Assembly: GCA_018622495.1 (NCBI GenBank)
Contig: CP076021.1
Location: 248,001-312,000 of the forward strand
DNA from: Mycoplasmatota bacterium
GTDB lineage: Bacteria; Bacillota_I; Bacilli_A; Acholeplasmatales; Acholeplasmataceae
Length of the DNA stretch: 64,000 bases
Direction of reading: 5' to 3'
Below are positions 38,591 to 53,710 of the stretch, piece after piece (within the stretch, counting starts at the first letter, position 1; each line of letters starts with the position of its first letter). The notes below the pieces were generated by a model. The model saw nothing but the letters and a program-made list of their open reading frames with translations. It did no database searches and had not been told where the DNA came from. The position numbers and the translations under genes are program-made.

Positions 38591-40225
38591 ATGGAAAATC
38601 AATCAAACTTTATAAAAACAATTATGGAACATGATTTAGAAACAAAGAAACATGATGGTATTGTTACGCGTTTTCCACCAGAACCTAATGGCTTTCTACA
38701 TATTGGACATGCAAGAGCAATTATTACTAATTTTGAGCTTGCGAAAGCATTTGGTGGATATACAAATTTAAGATATGATGATACAAATCCTGAAAAAGAG
38801 GATGATGTTTATGTACAAGCAATTAAAAATGACATTAAATGGTTAGGATATGATCCTAAGGCTATTTATTTTGCGTCTGACTATTTTGATGAAATGTATG
38901 AACGTGCACTTGTTTTAATTAAAAAAGGTCTAGCATATGTAGATTTTCAAACAGCAGAAGAAATGGGAAAAAACAGAGGTGATGTAAATTCACCAGGCGT
39001 TAATTCACCATATAGAAATACATCAGTCGAAGAAAATCTAAAAATATTTAGAGATATGAAAGATGGTAAGTATAAAGAAGGCGAATGTGTACTTCGTGCA
39101 AAGATTGATATGGCTTCTCCTAATATGAATATGAGAGATCCTGCAATTTATCGTATTGTATATGCACATCATCACCGCCAAGGTGATAAATGGTGCATTT
39201 ATCCTATGTATGATTATGCGCATCCACTAGAAGATGCATTAGAAGGTATTACACACTCTCTATGTTCTTTAGAATTTGAAGATCATAGACCTTTATACGA
39301 TTGGGTTGTTAGAGAAACTGAAATGCCTAGTATACCTAGACAAATTGAATTTGGTCGTTTAAATGTAGAAAATACTGTATTAAGTAAAAGATTTTTAAGA
39401 GCACTTGTTGAAAACCATAAAGTAAGTGGTTGGGATGATCCTAGAATGCCAACCGTATCTGGTATGAGACGTAGAGGTTATACACCAGAAGCTATTAGAA
39501 ATTTTATTTTATCAACAGGATTATCAAAAGTGAACTCAACAGTAAGTGCTGATATGCTAGAAGCTTCTGTAAGAGGTGATCTTCAAGATAGAGCAGGAAG
39601 AGTCATGGGTGTGATTAAACCTTTAAAAGTGACAATTACAAATTATCCTGAAGATAAGATTGAATATATAGATATTCCATATCATCCAGAAAAAGAAGAT
39701 ATGGGTTCTAGAAAGATTGCTTTTTCTAAACATTTATATATTGAAAAAGATGATTTTGTTTTACAAAAGCCAAATAAAAAATATAAAAGATTAGCATTAG
39801 GTATTGAAGTGAGATTATTTCATGCATACTTTATTAAAGCAAATGAAGTTAAATATGATGAAGATGGCAATATCATTGAAATACTTGCAACATATGATGT
39901 TGAAACTAAAAGTGGTTCAGGATTTAATGAAAGAAAACCTAACGGAACTATTCATTTTGTTGAAGCAACCACAGCAAAAAAAGCACAATTTAACTTTTAT
40001 GATAGTATGCTTCTTAATGATGAATCACTAGATTTAATGAATCGATTTAATCAAGATTCATTACATGTTACTCATGGTTATGTAGAATCAGCTTTAGCAG
40101 ATACATTACCAGAAGACAAATATCAATTGATTAGAGTAGGTTATTTCAATGTTGATTTAGCATCAACAAAAGAAAATCTTATCTTTAATGAAATCGTGCC
40201 ACTAAAGAGTAGTTACAAAAAATAA
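38591..40225 (+). CDS. glnS: Glutaminyl-tRNA synthetase
   Basis: Class I enzyme charging tRNA-Gln directly. 544 residues. TRFPPEPNGFLHIGHAR carries the HIGH signature and VLSKRFL is the KMSKS equivalent. LRYDDTNPEKE and IYPMYDYAHPLEDALEG distinguish it as GlnRS rather than GluRS. The C-terminal beta-barrel domains are present. It is followed 19 nt later by pcrA. Confidence 0.95.
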   Translation: MENQSNFIKTIMEHDLETKKHDGIVTRFPPEPNGFLHIGHARAIITNFELAKAFGGYTNLRYDDTNPEKEDDVYVQAIKNDIKWLGYDPKAIYFASDYFDEMYERALVLIKKGLAYVDFQTAEEMGKNRGDVNSPGVNSPYRNTSVEENLKIFRDMKDGKYKEGECVLRAKIDMASPNMNMRDPAIYRIVYAHHHRQGDKWCIYPMYDYAHPLEDALEGITHSLCSLEFEDHRPLYDWVVRETEMPSIPRQIEFGRLNVENTVLSKRFLRALVENHKVSGWDDPRMPTVSGMRRRGYTPEAIRNFILSTGLSKVNSTVSADMLEASVRGDLQDRAGRVMGVIKPLKVTITNYPEDKIEYIDIPYHPEKEDMGSRKIAFSKHLYIEKDDFVLQKPNKKYKRLALGIEVRLFHAYFIKANEVKYDEDGNIIEILATYDVETKSGSGFNERKPNGTIHFVEATTAKKAQFNFYDSMLLNDESLDLMNRFNQDSLHVTHGYVESALADTLPEDKYQLIRVGYFNVDLASTKENLIFNEIVPLKSSYKK

Positions 40226-40244
40226 GTAGAAAGCAGGCAAGATC

Positions 40245-42335
40245 ATGGAAAATTATCTAGCTAGCTTAAATGAATCTCAATTAAAGGCGGTCATTCACCC
40301 AGGTGGACCGCTTTTTGTTGTCGCTGGTGCGGGTACAGGAAAAACAAAGACACTGACCACTAGAATTGCATATCTTATTATGAATGGTGTGCCATCTAAA
40401 AAGATATTAGCAGTGACGTTTACCAATAAAGCTGCGCGTGAAATGAAACAAAGAGTCATTGATATGACAGGACCATACGCTTCAGATATATGGTTATATA
40501 CATTCCATGCATTTGGACTTCAAATATTAAGAAGACATATTGCGTAACTCCCATATGGTTATAAAACAACATTTACTGTTATTGATGAAGATGACGGTAA
40601 AAAGATTATTACTGATATTATTAAAGGGAAAGGTTTAGATATTAAGCAATTTTCAATTAAACAATTGAAAAATCTAATCTCTTTATTTAAGACACAAAGA
40701 CTTCCGGAGTTTGAAAGATCAACAGAGGAAGAAATATATAGTGCATATGTAAGATATTTAAGAGAAAATCAATTGGTAGATTTTGATGATTTACTTATTT
40801 ATACATTAGAACTATTAACTGATTATCCACATATTAAACAAAGATATCAAAGTGAATTTGAACATGTCTTAGTAGATGAGTTTCAAGATACGGATATCGT
40901 ACAATATAAAATCCTTCGCATTTTAGGAAACCTTCATAAAAATGTATTTGTTGTAGGTGATCCTGATCAATCCATCTATTCATTTAGAGGTGCAAGCTAT
41001 CAGAATAGCGAAAGATTTATTAAAGATTATCAAGCGGAAACAGTTGTTTTAGATAAAAATTATCGTTCGACAAATCAAATATTAAAAGCAGCAAACAAAT
41101 TAATCGCGAATAACTTCAATCGACCTACAGCTAAAAACTTAGAAAGTGATTTAGGCCTTGGAGAGCCAATTACCTATTATGCAGCAGATAGTGATTATAA
41201 TGAAACGTTTTATGTAATTAATGAAATAGAACGATTAGTGAGATATGAAAATTATCGTTATGATGATTTTGCGATACTCTATCGCAATAATGCATTATCA
41301 AGATTATTTGAAGATACGTTAATTAAAGAAAGTATTTCATATATTATTTATGGCGGTGTTTCTTTCTATCAAAGAAAAGAAATTAAAGATGCACTTGCAT
41401 ATATTAGACTTGGATTAGATCCTCATCAAGACTTCTTCTTTAAAAGAGTTGTTAATGTACCTAAACGCTCAATAGGCAAGGTAAGTATTCAAAAGCTCGA
41501 AGATAAAGCAAGAGAACTTGGTATATCTTTATTTGCAGCCATTGATTACGTTGAGCTTAGACCACAAGCCTTATCAGGTTTAAGAGGATTTAAGAAACTT
41601 ATTGAAGATATAAAAGATGCGTTTTTTGATATGGCTGATTTGCAAGAAATCATGCCAATATTAATGCATTTAACTGGTTATGTGGATATGCTTAAAGCGG
41701 AAAATACAGAACAAGCAGATGATCGTGTGAATAATTTAAGAGAATTACAATCTGTTTTTGTTCGTGGTGATATGTATTACGAAGGAAACTTTTATGAAAA
41801 AATAAAAGAACAACTTGATCAAATATCTTTATTTAGTGATCTTGATCAAGATGTTGATGAAGAGTCACGTGTGAAACTCGCGACTTATCATCAAGTGAAA
41901 GGATTAGAATTTAAAGTTGTCTTTATGGTGGCTTTAGAAGAAGGTTTATTTCCAAATAATAATGCGATGATGAGTTCTATTGAATTAGAAGAAGAAAGAC
42001 GTGTCGCATATGTCGGTATGACAAGAGCAAAAGAAAAACTTTATATGACACACGCGAATAGACGTATGCAATACGGTGAATTAAAAATTGGTTATCCTTC
42101 AAGATTTATTAAAGAATCAAGACCATATGAAGAAGCACAGCCAAGAAAGTATTATCAACCAAAAACTATTCAAAGTGGACATATTTTAAAGAGTGGCGAC
42201 AAAGTAGAACATAAAGTATTTGGTATTGGCGTGGTTGTATCAGTAAATGAAGATATTGCTAAAATCGCATTTAGTATGCCACATGGCATAAAAAACATTT
42301 TAGAGAGTCACCCAGCAATTAAAAAAATACGATAA
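40245..42335 (+). pseudogene. pcrA: ATP-dependent DNA helicase PcrA, one in-frame TAA
   Basis: SF1A helicase of repair and plasmid replication. Read through it is 696 residues. Motifs: I GAGTGKTK, Ia TFTNKAAREM, II VDEFQDTD, III VGDPDQSIYSFRGA, IV LDKNYRST, V YHQVKGLEFKVVFMVALEEG, VI YVGMTRAKEKLYMTHA. A C-terminal Tudor-like domain (GDKVEHKVFGIGVV) follows. TAA 40545-40547 interrupts RRHIA-stop-LPYGYK, where Glu is likely; the frame is unchanged on both sides. It is another CGTAA site. Confidence 0.93.
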
Positions 42336-42342
42336 TTATATA

Positions 42343-42390
42343 ATTCGGTAAATAATACGAAATATATTTTATTCGCATAAATATACGAAT
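42343..42390 (+). promoter_or_regulatory. Twin inverted-repeat operator upstream of satD
   Basis: Two copies of ATTCG-N10-CGAAW: 42343-42362 and 42371-42390, 28 bp apart. The -10 box is TATAAT at 42397-42402, and the region expected for -35 (about 42374-42379) lies inside the second copy. A protein bound there should block RNA polymerase. SatD itself carries a C-terminal helix-turn-helix, so autoregulation is likely (inference). Confidence 0.6.
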
Positions 42391-42422
42391 ATATTGTATA
42401 ATAAATATATGAGGTGATCTTT

Positions 42423-43058
42423 ATGTATTATGCAATCATTGGCGATATTAGAAACTCTAGAAAATTAACAAATAGAGCAGAAATTCAAAATCAATTAATT
42501 CAAACAATTCAAAAAATTAATCAAAAATATCATACGAGTATAGAAAAAGATATGGCAATCATGCAAGGTGATGATTTTCAGGTTCTTTTAAATAAGCCTG
42601 ATCATATATTTATGATCATGCATGAAATTATGATGGGTATTCCTGAAATTGATATTAGATTTGGTATAGGTATTGGAGACTTAGCGTTTAACTATAATGA
42701 TGGTAGTAGCGATGGCAAAGTATGGTGGCATGCAAGAGATGCACTTGACATACTTAAAAAGAATCAGAAATATCATGTACTTATGATGATTCATGGACAA
42801 GATAAGACAATTTCTAAATTATGCAATCAACTATTAATCAATAACGCGATTATTCATGATCAATGGACGAAATCTCAAAAAAGATTTATTTATCAGATGA
42901 TTTACAATTTCGGATTAAGTGATAAAATGATTCAAAAGGAAGTTGCTAAAACATTAGGATATAGCAACTCAACGATTAGTGAAAAATTAAGTAGTACACA
43001 TTATTATGCATATATAAAAAATATCGAAGTTATTATGGAAACAATTGAGGAGGGGTAA
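42423..43058 (+). CDS. satD: SatD-family protein with C-terminal helix-turn-helix
   Basis: 211 residues from ATG 42423 after GAGGTGA. N-terminal core: YYAIIGDIRNSRKL, IMQGDDFQVLL, IDIRFGIGIGDL, KVWWHARDAL, as in SatD proteins. The tail KMIQKEVAKTLGYSNSTISEKLSS is a helix-turn-helix. The molecular role is unknown. It is followed directly by a DUF3307-like membrane protein, with which it forms a recurrent two-gene unit. Two inverted repeats sit at its promoter. Confidence 0.87.
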   Translation: MYYAIIGDIRNSRKLTNRAEIQNQLIQTIQKINQKYHTSIEKDMAIMQGDDFQVLLNKPDHIFMIMHEIMMGIPEIDIRFGIGIGDLAFNYNDGSSDGKVWWHARDALDILKKNQKYHVLMMIHGQDKTISKLCNQLLINNAIIHDQWTKSQKRFIYQMIYNFGLSDKMIQKEVAKTLGYSNSTISEKLSSTHYYAYIKNIEVIMETIEEG

Positions 43059-43829
43059 TTGATGATATATTTATTTTTATGTTTATATGTTTTATTTGAA
43101 TTTGTGATTCAAAGAAAAAAACAAACAAATATTGAAAACGAATTTAAACCTAAAACTGTATTTGTTTATGTAGCTGCACAATTTATTGGAAGTCTTGTTT
43201 TTCTATTGTGGGTATTGCCGCCAGAAGCAAGCGAGTTTACCTACATCGGTATCGCTGTATTGATAAAATTATTGACGACTGTATTAAGATTATTTCTTGA
43301 TTCAAGAATTACACAGTTTAGGAAATATCAGTTATGCGAAAATGAAGAAGATAAAAATAAGTTTATTTCAAAATATATTAAAATAAGATTTTTATCGTAT
43401 CATTTTATAGAACTTTTTGCAACACTTGCTATTTGGTCTAGTGTTAATTATACCGATAGCAAAGAATCAATACTACCTTTTTATGATTTTGAGACATCGT
43501 TTTATATCACTTTATTTATCGTATTAACGATCGTTGCAAATCTAGTGTTTAAAATATATTTTAGTCAATATAATCCTCAAAAGGATATTAAAGATGATCA
43601 AGTTAAGTCTGGTGCTTTAATTGGTTCAATGGAACGCATTGTTATGATGATATTATTGATCGCTGGTCAATGGATAGGATTAACGATTATTGTGGCTGCT
43701 AAATCTATTGCTCGATTTAAGCAATTAGATGACAAGGGTTTTTCTGAATATTATTTAATTGGTACACTTTATAGTATTATTTTTGTGATCATCACATATT
43801 ATGCATTCGTTCAAAGTGTTTTTATTTAA
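43059..43829 (+). CDS. DUF3307-like membrane protein, SatD partner
   Basis: 256 residues with several membrane helices. The C-terminal part ALIGSMERIVMMILLIAGQWIGLTIIVAAKSIARFKQL and FSEYYLIGTLYSIIF is the DUF3307 signature. The start ATG is contiguous with the satD stop (43058/43059), showing coupling. Function is unknown; the strict pairing with SatD suggests a sensor or regulator of membrane stress (inference). Confidence 0.8.
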   Translation: MMIYLFLCLYVLFEFVIQRKKQTNIENEFKPKTVFVYVAAQFIGSLVFLLWVLPPEASEFTYIGIAVLIKLLTTVLRLFLDSRITQFRKYQLCENEEDKNKFISKYIKIRFLSYHFIELFATLAIWSSVNYTDSKESILPFYDFETSFYITLFIVLTIVANLVFKIYFSQYNPQKDIKDDQVKSGALIGSMERIVMMILLIAGQWIGLTIIVAAKSIARFKQLDDKGFSEYYLIGTLYSIIFVIITYYAFVQSVFI

Positions 43830-43875
43830 AGAAAAATAGCATGAACTAACATATGATATATTAGGGTGATTACAT

Positions 43876-45078
43876 ATGTTATTAAATGAAAAACAAAAGA
43901 AAGTGGTTTATACCAATAAACGCTTTCTTTTTTTGTTAGCTGGTGCAGGCAGCGGTAAAACAAGAGTTGTAGTTGAAAGAATAAAATATTTATTATCTAT
44001 CAATGTGAAAGAAGATGCAATATTAGCCTTAACATTTACTAAAAAAGCAGCTATTGAGATGAAACAGCGTATTAATCATGAAACATTAGAGGTCCATACA
44101 TTTCATGGGTTTGCATTAAAATGTTTAAAAGAAAGAAGCCAATATGATTATAATATTATAAATCCTGATCAGTTGGACATAAGTCATAAAGATGTATTAA
44201 ATATAACCATATATAAAAATAGTTTATATAAAACACAAAAACCTAAAGCATATGATCATTATCAAGAACAATTAAAAAAACTAAATGGAAAAGATTTTGA
44301 TGACATACTACTTGATTTTTATTGGTATCTTAAAAACCATGATCTGTTTTATCTGTATATATTTATTGATGAATTTCAAGATACAAATGAATTGCAATAT
44401 CTTATTTTAAAAAAACTGATTTACAATAAAACATCTGTTTTGGCAGTTGGTGATCCTGATCAGTCGATTTATCAGTTTAGAGGAGCAAATGTAAATATTA
44501 TTAATCGATATATTAAAGATTATCAAGCAGGTATAGATATTCTTGATTTAAATTATAGATCATCTCCACAAATCATTAAAATTGCGAATCGTTTTATTAA
44601 ACAAAACTTAAGAACATTCAAGAAAAAGCTCATACCTTATCACCAAGAGGATTATGAAGTTAAAAAAGTTATATTCAATGATTTGAATGAAGAAGCTGAC
44701 TATATAATTAAACATTACAGATTATTCGTTTCAAATGGTGTGCTACCTAAACATATTGCTGTGTTATTTAGAAATAATCAAAGAAGCTATGCTTTAAAAC
44801 AATATATTAAAAAAGCATATATCGATCTATATGAAGGCATTCAACTCATGACGATGCATCAAGCAAAAGGCTTAGAATTTGAAGTTGTTTTTATTCTAGG
44901 TTTAGAACAAGGAGAAATCCCATCTTCATATACATCTAAATATATGACATTAGAAGAAGAGCGAAGATTGATGTATGTTGCTATGACTAGAGCAAAGAAA
45001 TATTTATATTTATCGTATGTGAAACATACGCGTAGTTATAAAAGAAAATCAATATTTTTTAAAAATGTTAAATTGTAG
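43876..45078 (+). CDS. Compact UvrD/PcrA-like helicase lacking most of 1B/2B
   Basis: Only 400 residues, but all SF1A motifs are present in order: AGAGSGKTRVV (I), LTFTKKAAIEMKQR (Ia), DEFQDTNELQ (II), VGDPDQSIYQFRGAN (III), LDLNYRSSP (IV), MTMHQAKGLEFEVVFILGLEQG (V), MYVAMTRAKKYL (VI). Full PcrA here is 696 residues, so subdomains 1B and 2B are greatly reduced. It looks intact, with no frameshift. It may act as a minimal translocase. Confidence 0.9.
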   Translation: MLLNEKQKKVVYTNKRFLFLLAGAGSGKTRVVVERIKYLLSINVKEDAILALTFTKKAAIEMKQRINHETLEVHTFHGFALKCLKERSQYDYNIINPDQLDISHKDVLNITIYKNSLYKTQKPKAYDHYQEQLKKLNGKDFDDILLDFYWYLKNHDLFYLYIFIDEFQDTNELQYLILKKLIYNKTSVLAVGDPDQSIYQFRGANVNIINRYIKDYQAGIDILDLNYRSSPQIIKIANRFIKQNLRTFKKKLIPYHQEDYEVKKVIFNDLNEEADYIIKHYRLFVSNGVLPKHIAVLFRNNQRSYALKQYIKKAYIDLYEGIQLMTMHQAKGLEFEVVFILGLEQGEIPSSYTSKYMTLEEERRLMYVAMTRAKKYLYLSYVKHTRSYKRKSIFFKNVKL

Positions 45079-45146
45079 AATCAAGAGCGTTAAACTTTAG
45101 AAATAAACTGTTGAGGTATATAGTATACATACAAAGAAGTGATTAG

Positions 45147-45589
45147 ATGAAACACGTGTATAAAGCAACAGCAACTAAATTACCTGAAGGTTTACAAGTA
45201 GAAACAAGTTCAAGAAATTTTAAAATTTTATATGATGAACCCAAACCTATGGGTGGTACAGATAAAGGGATTAATCCCGTTGAAGCATTATTAACATCAC
45301 TTGGCGCATGTCAAGCGATTGTGGTTGCTGCATTTGCAGATTTTCATGATTTCAAGTATGAAGGATTTCATGTTGAAATTGAAGGTGACTTAGACCCTGA
45401 TGGATTTACAGGAAGAAATCCTGAAGCTAGAAAGGATTTACTGAAATTAGATACAAAATGTATTTTAAAACAAACGAATCAGAAGAAAAAACTGAAAAGT
45501 TTGCAGATTTTGTAGAAAAGACTTGTCCAGTAACAGACACGTTAGTTAATGGTGTTGATATTGTAAGAACTGGTATTGTCATAGAATAG
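45147..45589 (+). pseudogene. OsmC/YhfA-like peroxidase, one -1 frameshift
   Basis: Redox protein of the OsmC family. GGTDKGINPVEALLTSLGACQAIVVAAFA holds the first reactive Cys and EKTCPVTDTLVNG holds the second. The first frame ends at 45515, but the conserved tail YFKTNESEEKTEKFADFVEKTCPV continues in another frame from 45461 to the TAG at 45587-45589. One base is missing near 45456-45460, beside an A run. Read through it is 147 residues, normal length. Confidence 0.88.
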
Positions 45590-45608
45590 AATTAAAATAA
45601 ACAGTAAG

Positions 45609-45645
45609 AAAAGAGATAACATTTAATAGGTGTTATCTCTTTTTG
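45609..45645 (+). terminator. Terminator after the OsmC gene
   Basis: A 13-bp perfect stem (45609-45621 with 45631-45643) and a T run. Confidence 0.88.
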
Positions 45646-45707
45646 TGAAATTATATCTAAAAATCGATGTAAAATGATGAAAAAATTATATATATGTATA
45701 TCGTGAT

Positions 45708-50600
<4,893 letters not shown>

Positions 50601-50640
50601 CGAAAACTAAACTATTATGTTATGATAGGAAGTGAATGAA

Positions 50641-51171
50641 TTGAACGAAGATCCAAAAGATCCTAAGAAGGATAAGGATGATGAGTTAGAAAAATTAATC
50701 AAAGAACTAGAACAATATCATGGTCAACGTAAAAACGCCATCAGTTATGCATTTTTACTCCATAAAAATTATATTGTTCATTTGATATTATCATTTTTAG
50801 TGAATCTTACGATGGCCATGACAGTCATTGGAATTTCGCTTGCTTTTGATTATCGCATCGTAGAAATTGAAATAGTTGGATTTATACTCGCCATTGCATT
50901 ATTAACAGTCATTGAGAACTTTGTTAAAATCTTATTATTTAAATATGCAATACGCGTGATTATCTATAGTTTAGGTATTCTATCGTGGTTAGTACAAGTT
51001 ATTATATGGTATTTAATTACTGTATTAATACCACAAGGATTCATATTCTTTAGTGCATGGGACCTTATTGTATTTTCAATTATGTTTACATTAATGAGAT
51101 TTATTATTTCAGTATATTTAAGAAGATGGTTATATCAAAAAGATCACTTATTCAAGGGAGGTAAAAAATGA
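50641..51171 (+). CDS. Membrane protein with a charged N-terminus, unknown
   Basis: About 176 residues from TTG 50641, preceded by AGGA 10 nt upstream; the in-frame GTG 50632 is too close to the Shine-Dalgarno. Residues 1-35 are Asp/Lys/Glu-rich, then four hydrophobic segments. I do not recognise the family with confidence; size and topology are vaguely like the phage-holin/YvlD-type proteins. It overlaps hprK by four bases (ATGA), suggesting an operon uvrA-this gene-hprK. Confidence 0.65.
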   Translation: MNEDPKDPKKDKDDELEKLIKELEQYHGQRKNAISYAFLLHKNYIVHLILSFLVNLTMAMTVIGISLAFDYRIVEIEIVGFILAIALLTVIENFVKILLFKYAIRVIIYSLGILSWLVQVIIWYLITVLIPQGFIFFSAWDLIVFSIMFTLMRFIISVYLRRWLYQKDHLFKGGKK

Positions 51172-52109
51172 AACTTAAAGTAAAACATTTAGTTAAAGAT
51201 CTACATTTAGAACTATTAACTGCAGAAGAAGCATTGGAAAATGAAGTAAAAGCAGAAATGTTATCACGTCCAGGTGTAGAACTTGCTGGATTTCTTGATT
51301 TCTTTGATGCTGATCGAATGATTCTAATTGGATCAAAAGAAGATTCATTTATGAAATTATTACCATATGATATTATGAAGACGAGAGTTGAGGATATCAT
51401 GATGAAACATCCACCAGGATTTATATTTTCGGTTAATGTTGAAGTTAATGAATTTTTTCTTGAATTAGGAAATCAATATAACGTTGCTATTTTAAAAAGT
51501 CCCGTGAGAACAACCCCTTTATCGAGTCAGCTTTATGCATACTTACATGCTAAGTTGGCACCGAGACAAACAGCACATGGTGTTTTATTAGATATCCATG
51601 GGATGGGGACACTCATTATGGGTAAAAGCGGTATTGGTAAAAGTGAAACAGCACTTGAACTAATTAAACGCGGGCATATACTCATTAGTGATGACCGTGT
51701 AGATATATTTGAAACAGCACCTGGTGTATTAGTGGGTAGCGCACCAAAGCTTATTGAAAAATATATTGAAATTAGAGGTATTGGTATTGTTGATGTTGTT
51801 CAGATGTTTGGCGCAGGTGCTTATAGAGAAAACAAAAAGATAAGACTTGTTGTTGAACTTGAAAGATGGCAAGAAAATAAACAATATGATCGCCTTGGTG
51901 TTGAAAATGAAACAATGACATTTTTTAATACACCAATAACAAAAGTTACAATTCCTATTTTACCTGGTAGAAATGTTGCAACACTTGTTGAAAGTGCAGC
52001 CATGAACATCAAGTTAAAATATTTAGGATATAATGCAGCGCTTGACTTAACAGAAGCGGTCGCGAGAAAAGCAGGAGGATTTGGAAGAGATGATGAAGAC
52101 GATGAATGA
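51168..52109 (+). CDS. hprK: HPr kinase/phosphorylase
   Basis: Bifunctional sensor enzyme phosphorylating Ser46 of HPr in response to glycolytic intermediates. 313 residues. The P-loop is LIMGKSGIGKSETALELIKRGH, followed by the DDRVDI and IEIRGIGIVDVVQMFGAGA signatures. Its presence implies a PTS. It is followed by lgt and a HAD phosphatase, the conserved hprK-lgt-ppaX order. Confidence 0.95.
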   Translation: MKLKVKHLVKDLHLELLTAEEALENEVKAEMLSRPGVELAGFLDFFDADRMILIGSKEDSFMKLLPYDIMKTRVEDIMMKHPPGFIFSVNVEVNEFFLELGNQYNVAILKSPVRTTPLSSQLYAYLHAKLAPRQTAHGVLLDIHGMGTLIMGKSGIGKSETALELIKRGHILISDDRVDIFETAPGVLVGSAPKLIEKYIEIRGIGIVDVVQMFGAGAYRENKKIRLVVELERWQENKQYDRLGVENETMTFFNTPITKVTIPILPGRNVATLVESAAMNIKLKYLGYNAALDLTEAVARKAGGFGRDDEDDE

Positions 52110-53061
52110 GTTTTGGCAAAAACATAAGCAAGGTATTATCCTTTATGGGACTATGGCTTTTGTATTTATATTAATTGTTATATTAGCGACTGCAACACAA
52201 GATGGTTATCCATATAATAATTTAGCCATTGATACAGATATCAAAGTTGGTAATTTTGAATTTGATGTAGCTTGGTATGCAGTATTTATTTTAACGGGTA
52301 TTATGTTTGGTGCAGCACTTGCATATTTTGAGTTTAAACGTTTTAAAATTGATACAGATATATTATTTGATGGACTGTTATATACAGTGCCACTAGCGAT
52401 TATAGGTGCACGTTTATGGTGGGTATTATTTAATTTAGGATCTATTCATTCGTTTGGTGATATATTTGCTATCCAAGATGGTGGATTAGCCATTCATGGT
52501 GCGATTATCGTTGTTTTCTTATTCCTTATTGTATTTACTAAATGGAAAAAGATTTCTTATTGGTGGATGTTAGATTTAGTTGCACCTGGATTCTTAATTG
52601 GTCAAACATTAGGACGCTGGGGTAACTTTATGAATGGTGAGTTATATGGCCCTGCTGTTGATCACTTAAACTTTTTACCAGATTTTATTAGTGAGCAAAT
52701 GTATATTGGTGGTTCATATCATGCTCCAACATTCTTGTATGAAAGTTTATGGAATTTTACAGGTCTTATTGTATTACTGATTATTAGACGTAAGAAAATC
52801 CTAAAAGTTGGAGACGCGATTGGTCTATACTTTATGTGGTATGGATTAATTAGAATACCTATGGAATTATTAAGATTCCAAGGGGATCCATCAGATCCAC
52901 TTCCACTTCCTTGGTTAGATCAAGTAACTGCGTGGTATGAAATGGCATCACTTTGGACATCAGTCTTATTAGTATTGGGTGGATTAAGTATTCTAGTCTT
53001 TAAGAGAATATTTAAAAAAGATTTACCTTATTATAATGAATTAGCACTTGGGAACAAATAA
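52090..53061 (+). CDS. lgt: Prolipoprotein diacylglyceryl transferase
   Basis: Attaches diacylglycerol from phosphatidylglycerol to the lipobox Cys of preproteins. Polytopic; key marks are GARLWWVLFN, GGLAIHGAIIV, and GQTLGRWGNFMNGELYG with the essential Arg/Asn. I place the start at ATG 52090 (AGGAGG 52073-52078) rather than upstream TTG 52081. It overlaps hprK by 20 bases. Substrates in this window include MetQ (LASC) and the InlB-repeat lipoprotein (LGSC). Confidence 0.93.
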   Translation: MMKTMNEFWQKHKQGIILYGTMAFVFILIVILATATQDGYPYNNLAIDTDIKVGNFEFDVAWYAVFILTGIMFGAALAYFEFKRFKIDTDILFDGLLYTVPLAIIGARLWWVLFNLGSIHSFGDIFAIQDGGLAIHGAIIVVFLFLIVFTKWKKISYWWMLDLVAPGFLIGQTLGRWGNFMNGELYGPAVDHLNFLPDFISEQMYIGGSYHAPTFLYESLWNFTGLIVLLIIRRKKILKVGDAIGLYFMWYGLIRIPMELLRFQGDPSDPLPLPWLDQVTAWYEMASLWTSVLLVLGGLSILVFKRIFKKDLPYYNELALGNK

Positions 53062-53062
53062 T

Positions 53063-53695
53063 ATGAAGCTAATATTATTCGACTTAGATGGAACACTCAT
53101 TCAATCAACAGATATTATCTTAAGTGTTTTTGAACAAATGATACACAAATACTTTCCAAAAGTAGAGTTAGAACAAAAAACATTAACAAGCTTTTTAGGA
53201 CAAACACTACAACAAACATTTGGTATGTATACAAGTGATGATCATTTGATTGAAGACATTATCAAAGATTATCGTATTGAAACAGAAAAAGCTTTACATC
53301 AAGGACTTGAAAGTTATCCACATGCAAAAGAAACCATTGAATATTTTAGATCAAAAAATATTTTAGTGGGTATTGTCACATCTAAAATGAATCAAGTGGC
53401 ACTTAGCCATTTGAAACTTGTTGGACTTGATCATTTAATTGATCATCTTGTGGGGCATGATGATGTGAAAAACCATAAGCCTCACGCGGAACCCATTGAA
53501 AAAGCACTTGCTTATTTTGATGTGAAACCTGAAGACGCTATTTATGTGGGTGATCATGAAAATGATATCAAATCAGCACATCACGCAAATGTTTTATCAT
53601 GTGCAGTTACTTACTCTAATCGATTAAGTGAAATGTTAATGGAAAAACCAACTTACGTGATTGATGATTTAGAAAATTTAAAAGATTTAATATAA
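53063..53695 (+). CDS. ppaX: HAD-family phosphatase, PpaX-like
   Basis: 210 residues. HAD motif I is LFDLDGTLIQS (nucleophile Asp and Asp+2), motif II GIVTSKMN, motif III Lys in KNHKPHAEP, motif IV YVGDHENDI. In the hprK-lgt neighbourhood the usual gene is PpaX, a pyrophosphatase that hydrolyses the PPi made by HPr-Ser-P dephosphorylation. ATG 53063 follows the lgt stop by one base. The PpaX name is based mainly on context. Confidence 0.8.
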   Translation: MKLILFDLDGTLIQSTDIILSVFEQMIHKYFPKVELEQKTLTSFLGQTLQQTFGMYTSDDHLIEDIIKDYRIETEKALHQGLESYPHAKETIEYFRSKNILVGIVTSKMNQVALSHLKLVGLDHLIDHLVGHDDVKNHKPHAEPIEKALAYFDVKPEDAIYVGDHENDIKSAHHANVLSCAVTYSNRLSEMLMEKPTYVIDDLENLKDLI

Positions 53696-53710
53696 AAGGA
53701 GATATTTATA

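Noticed and set aside
40245-40547. Short 100-aa protein as a separate gene before pcrA
   Set aside because: The frame continues unchanged after one TAA, with helicase motifs on both sides.
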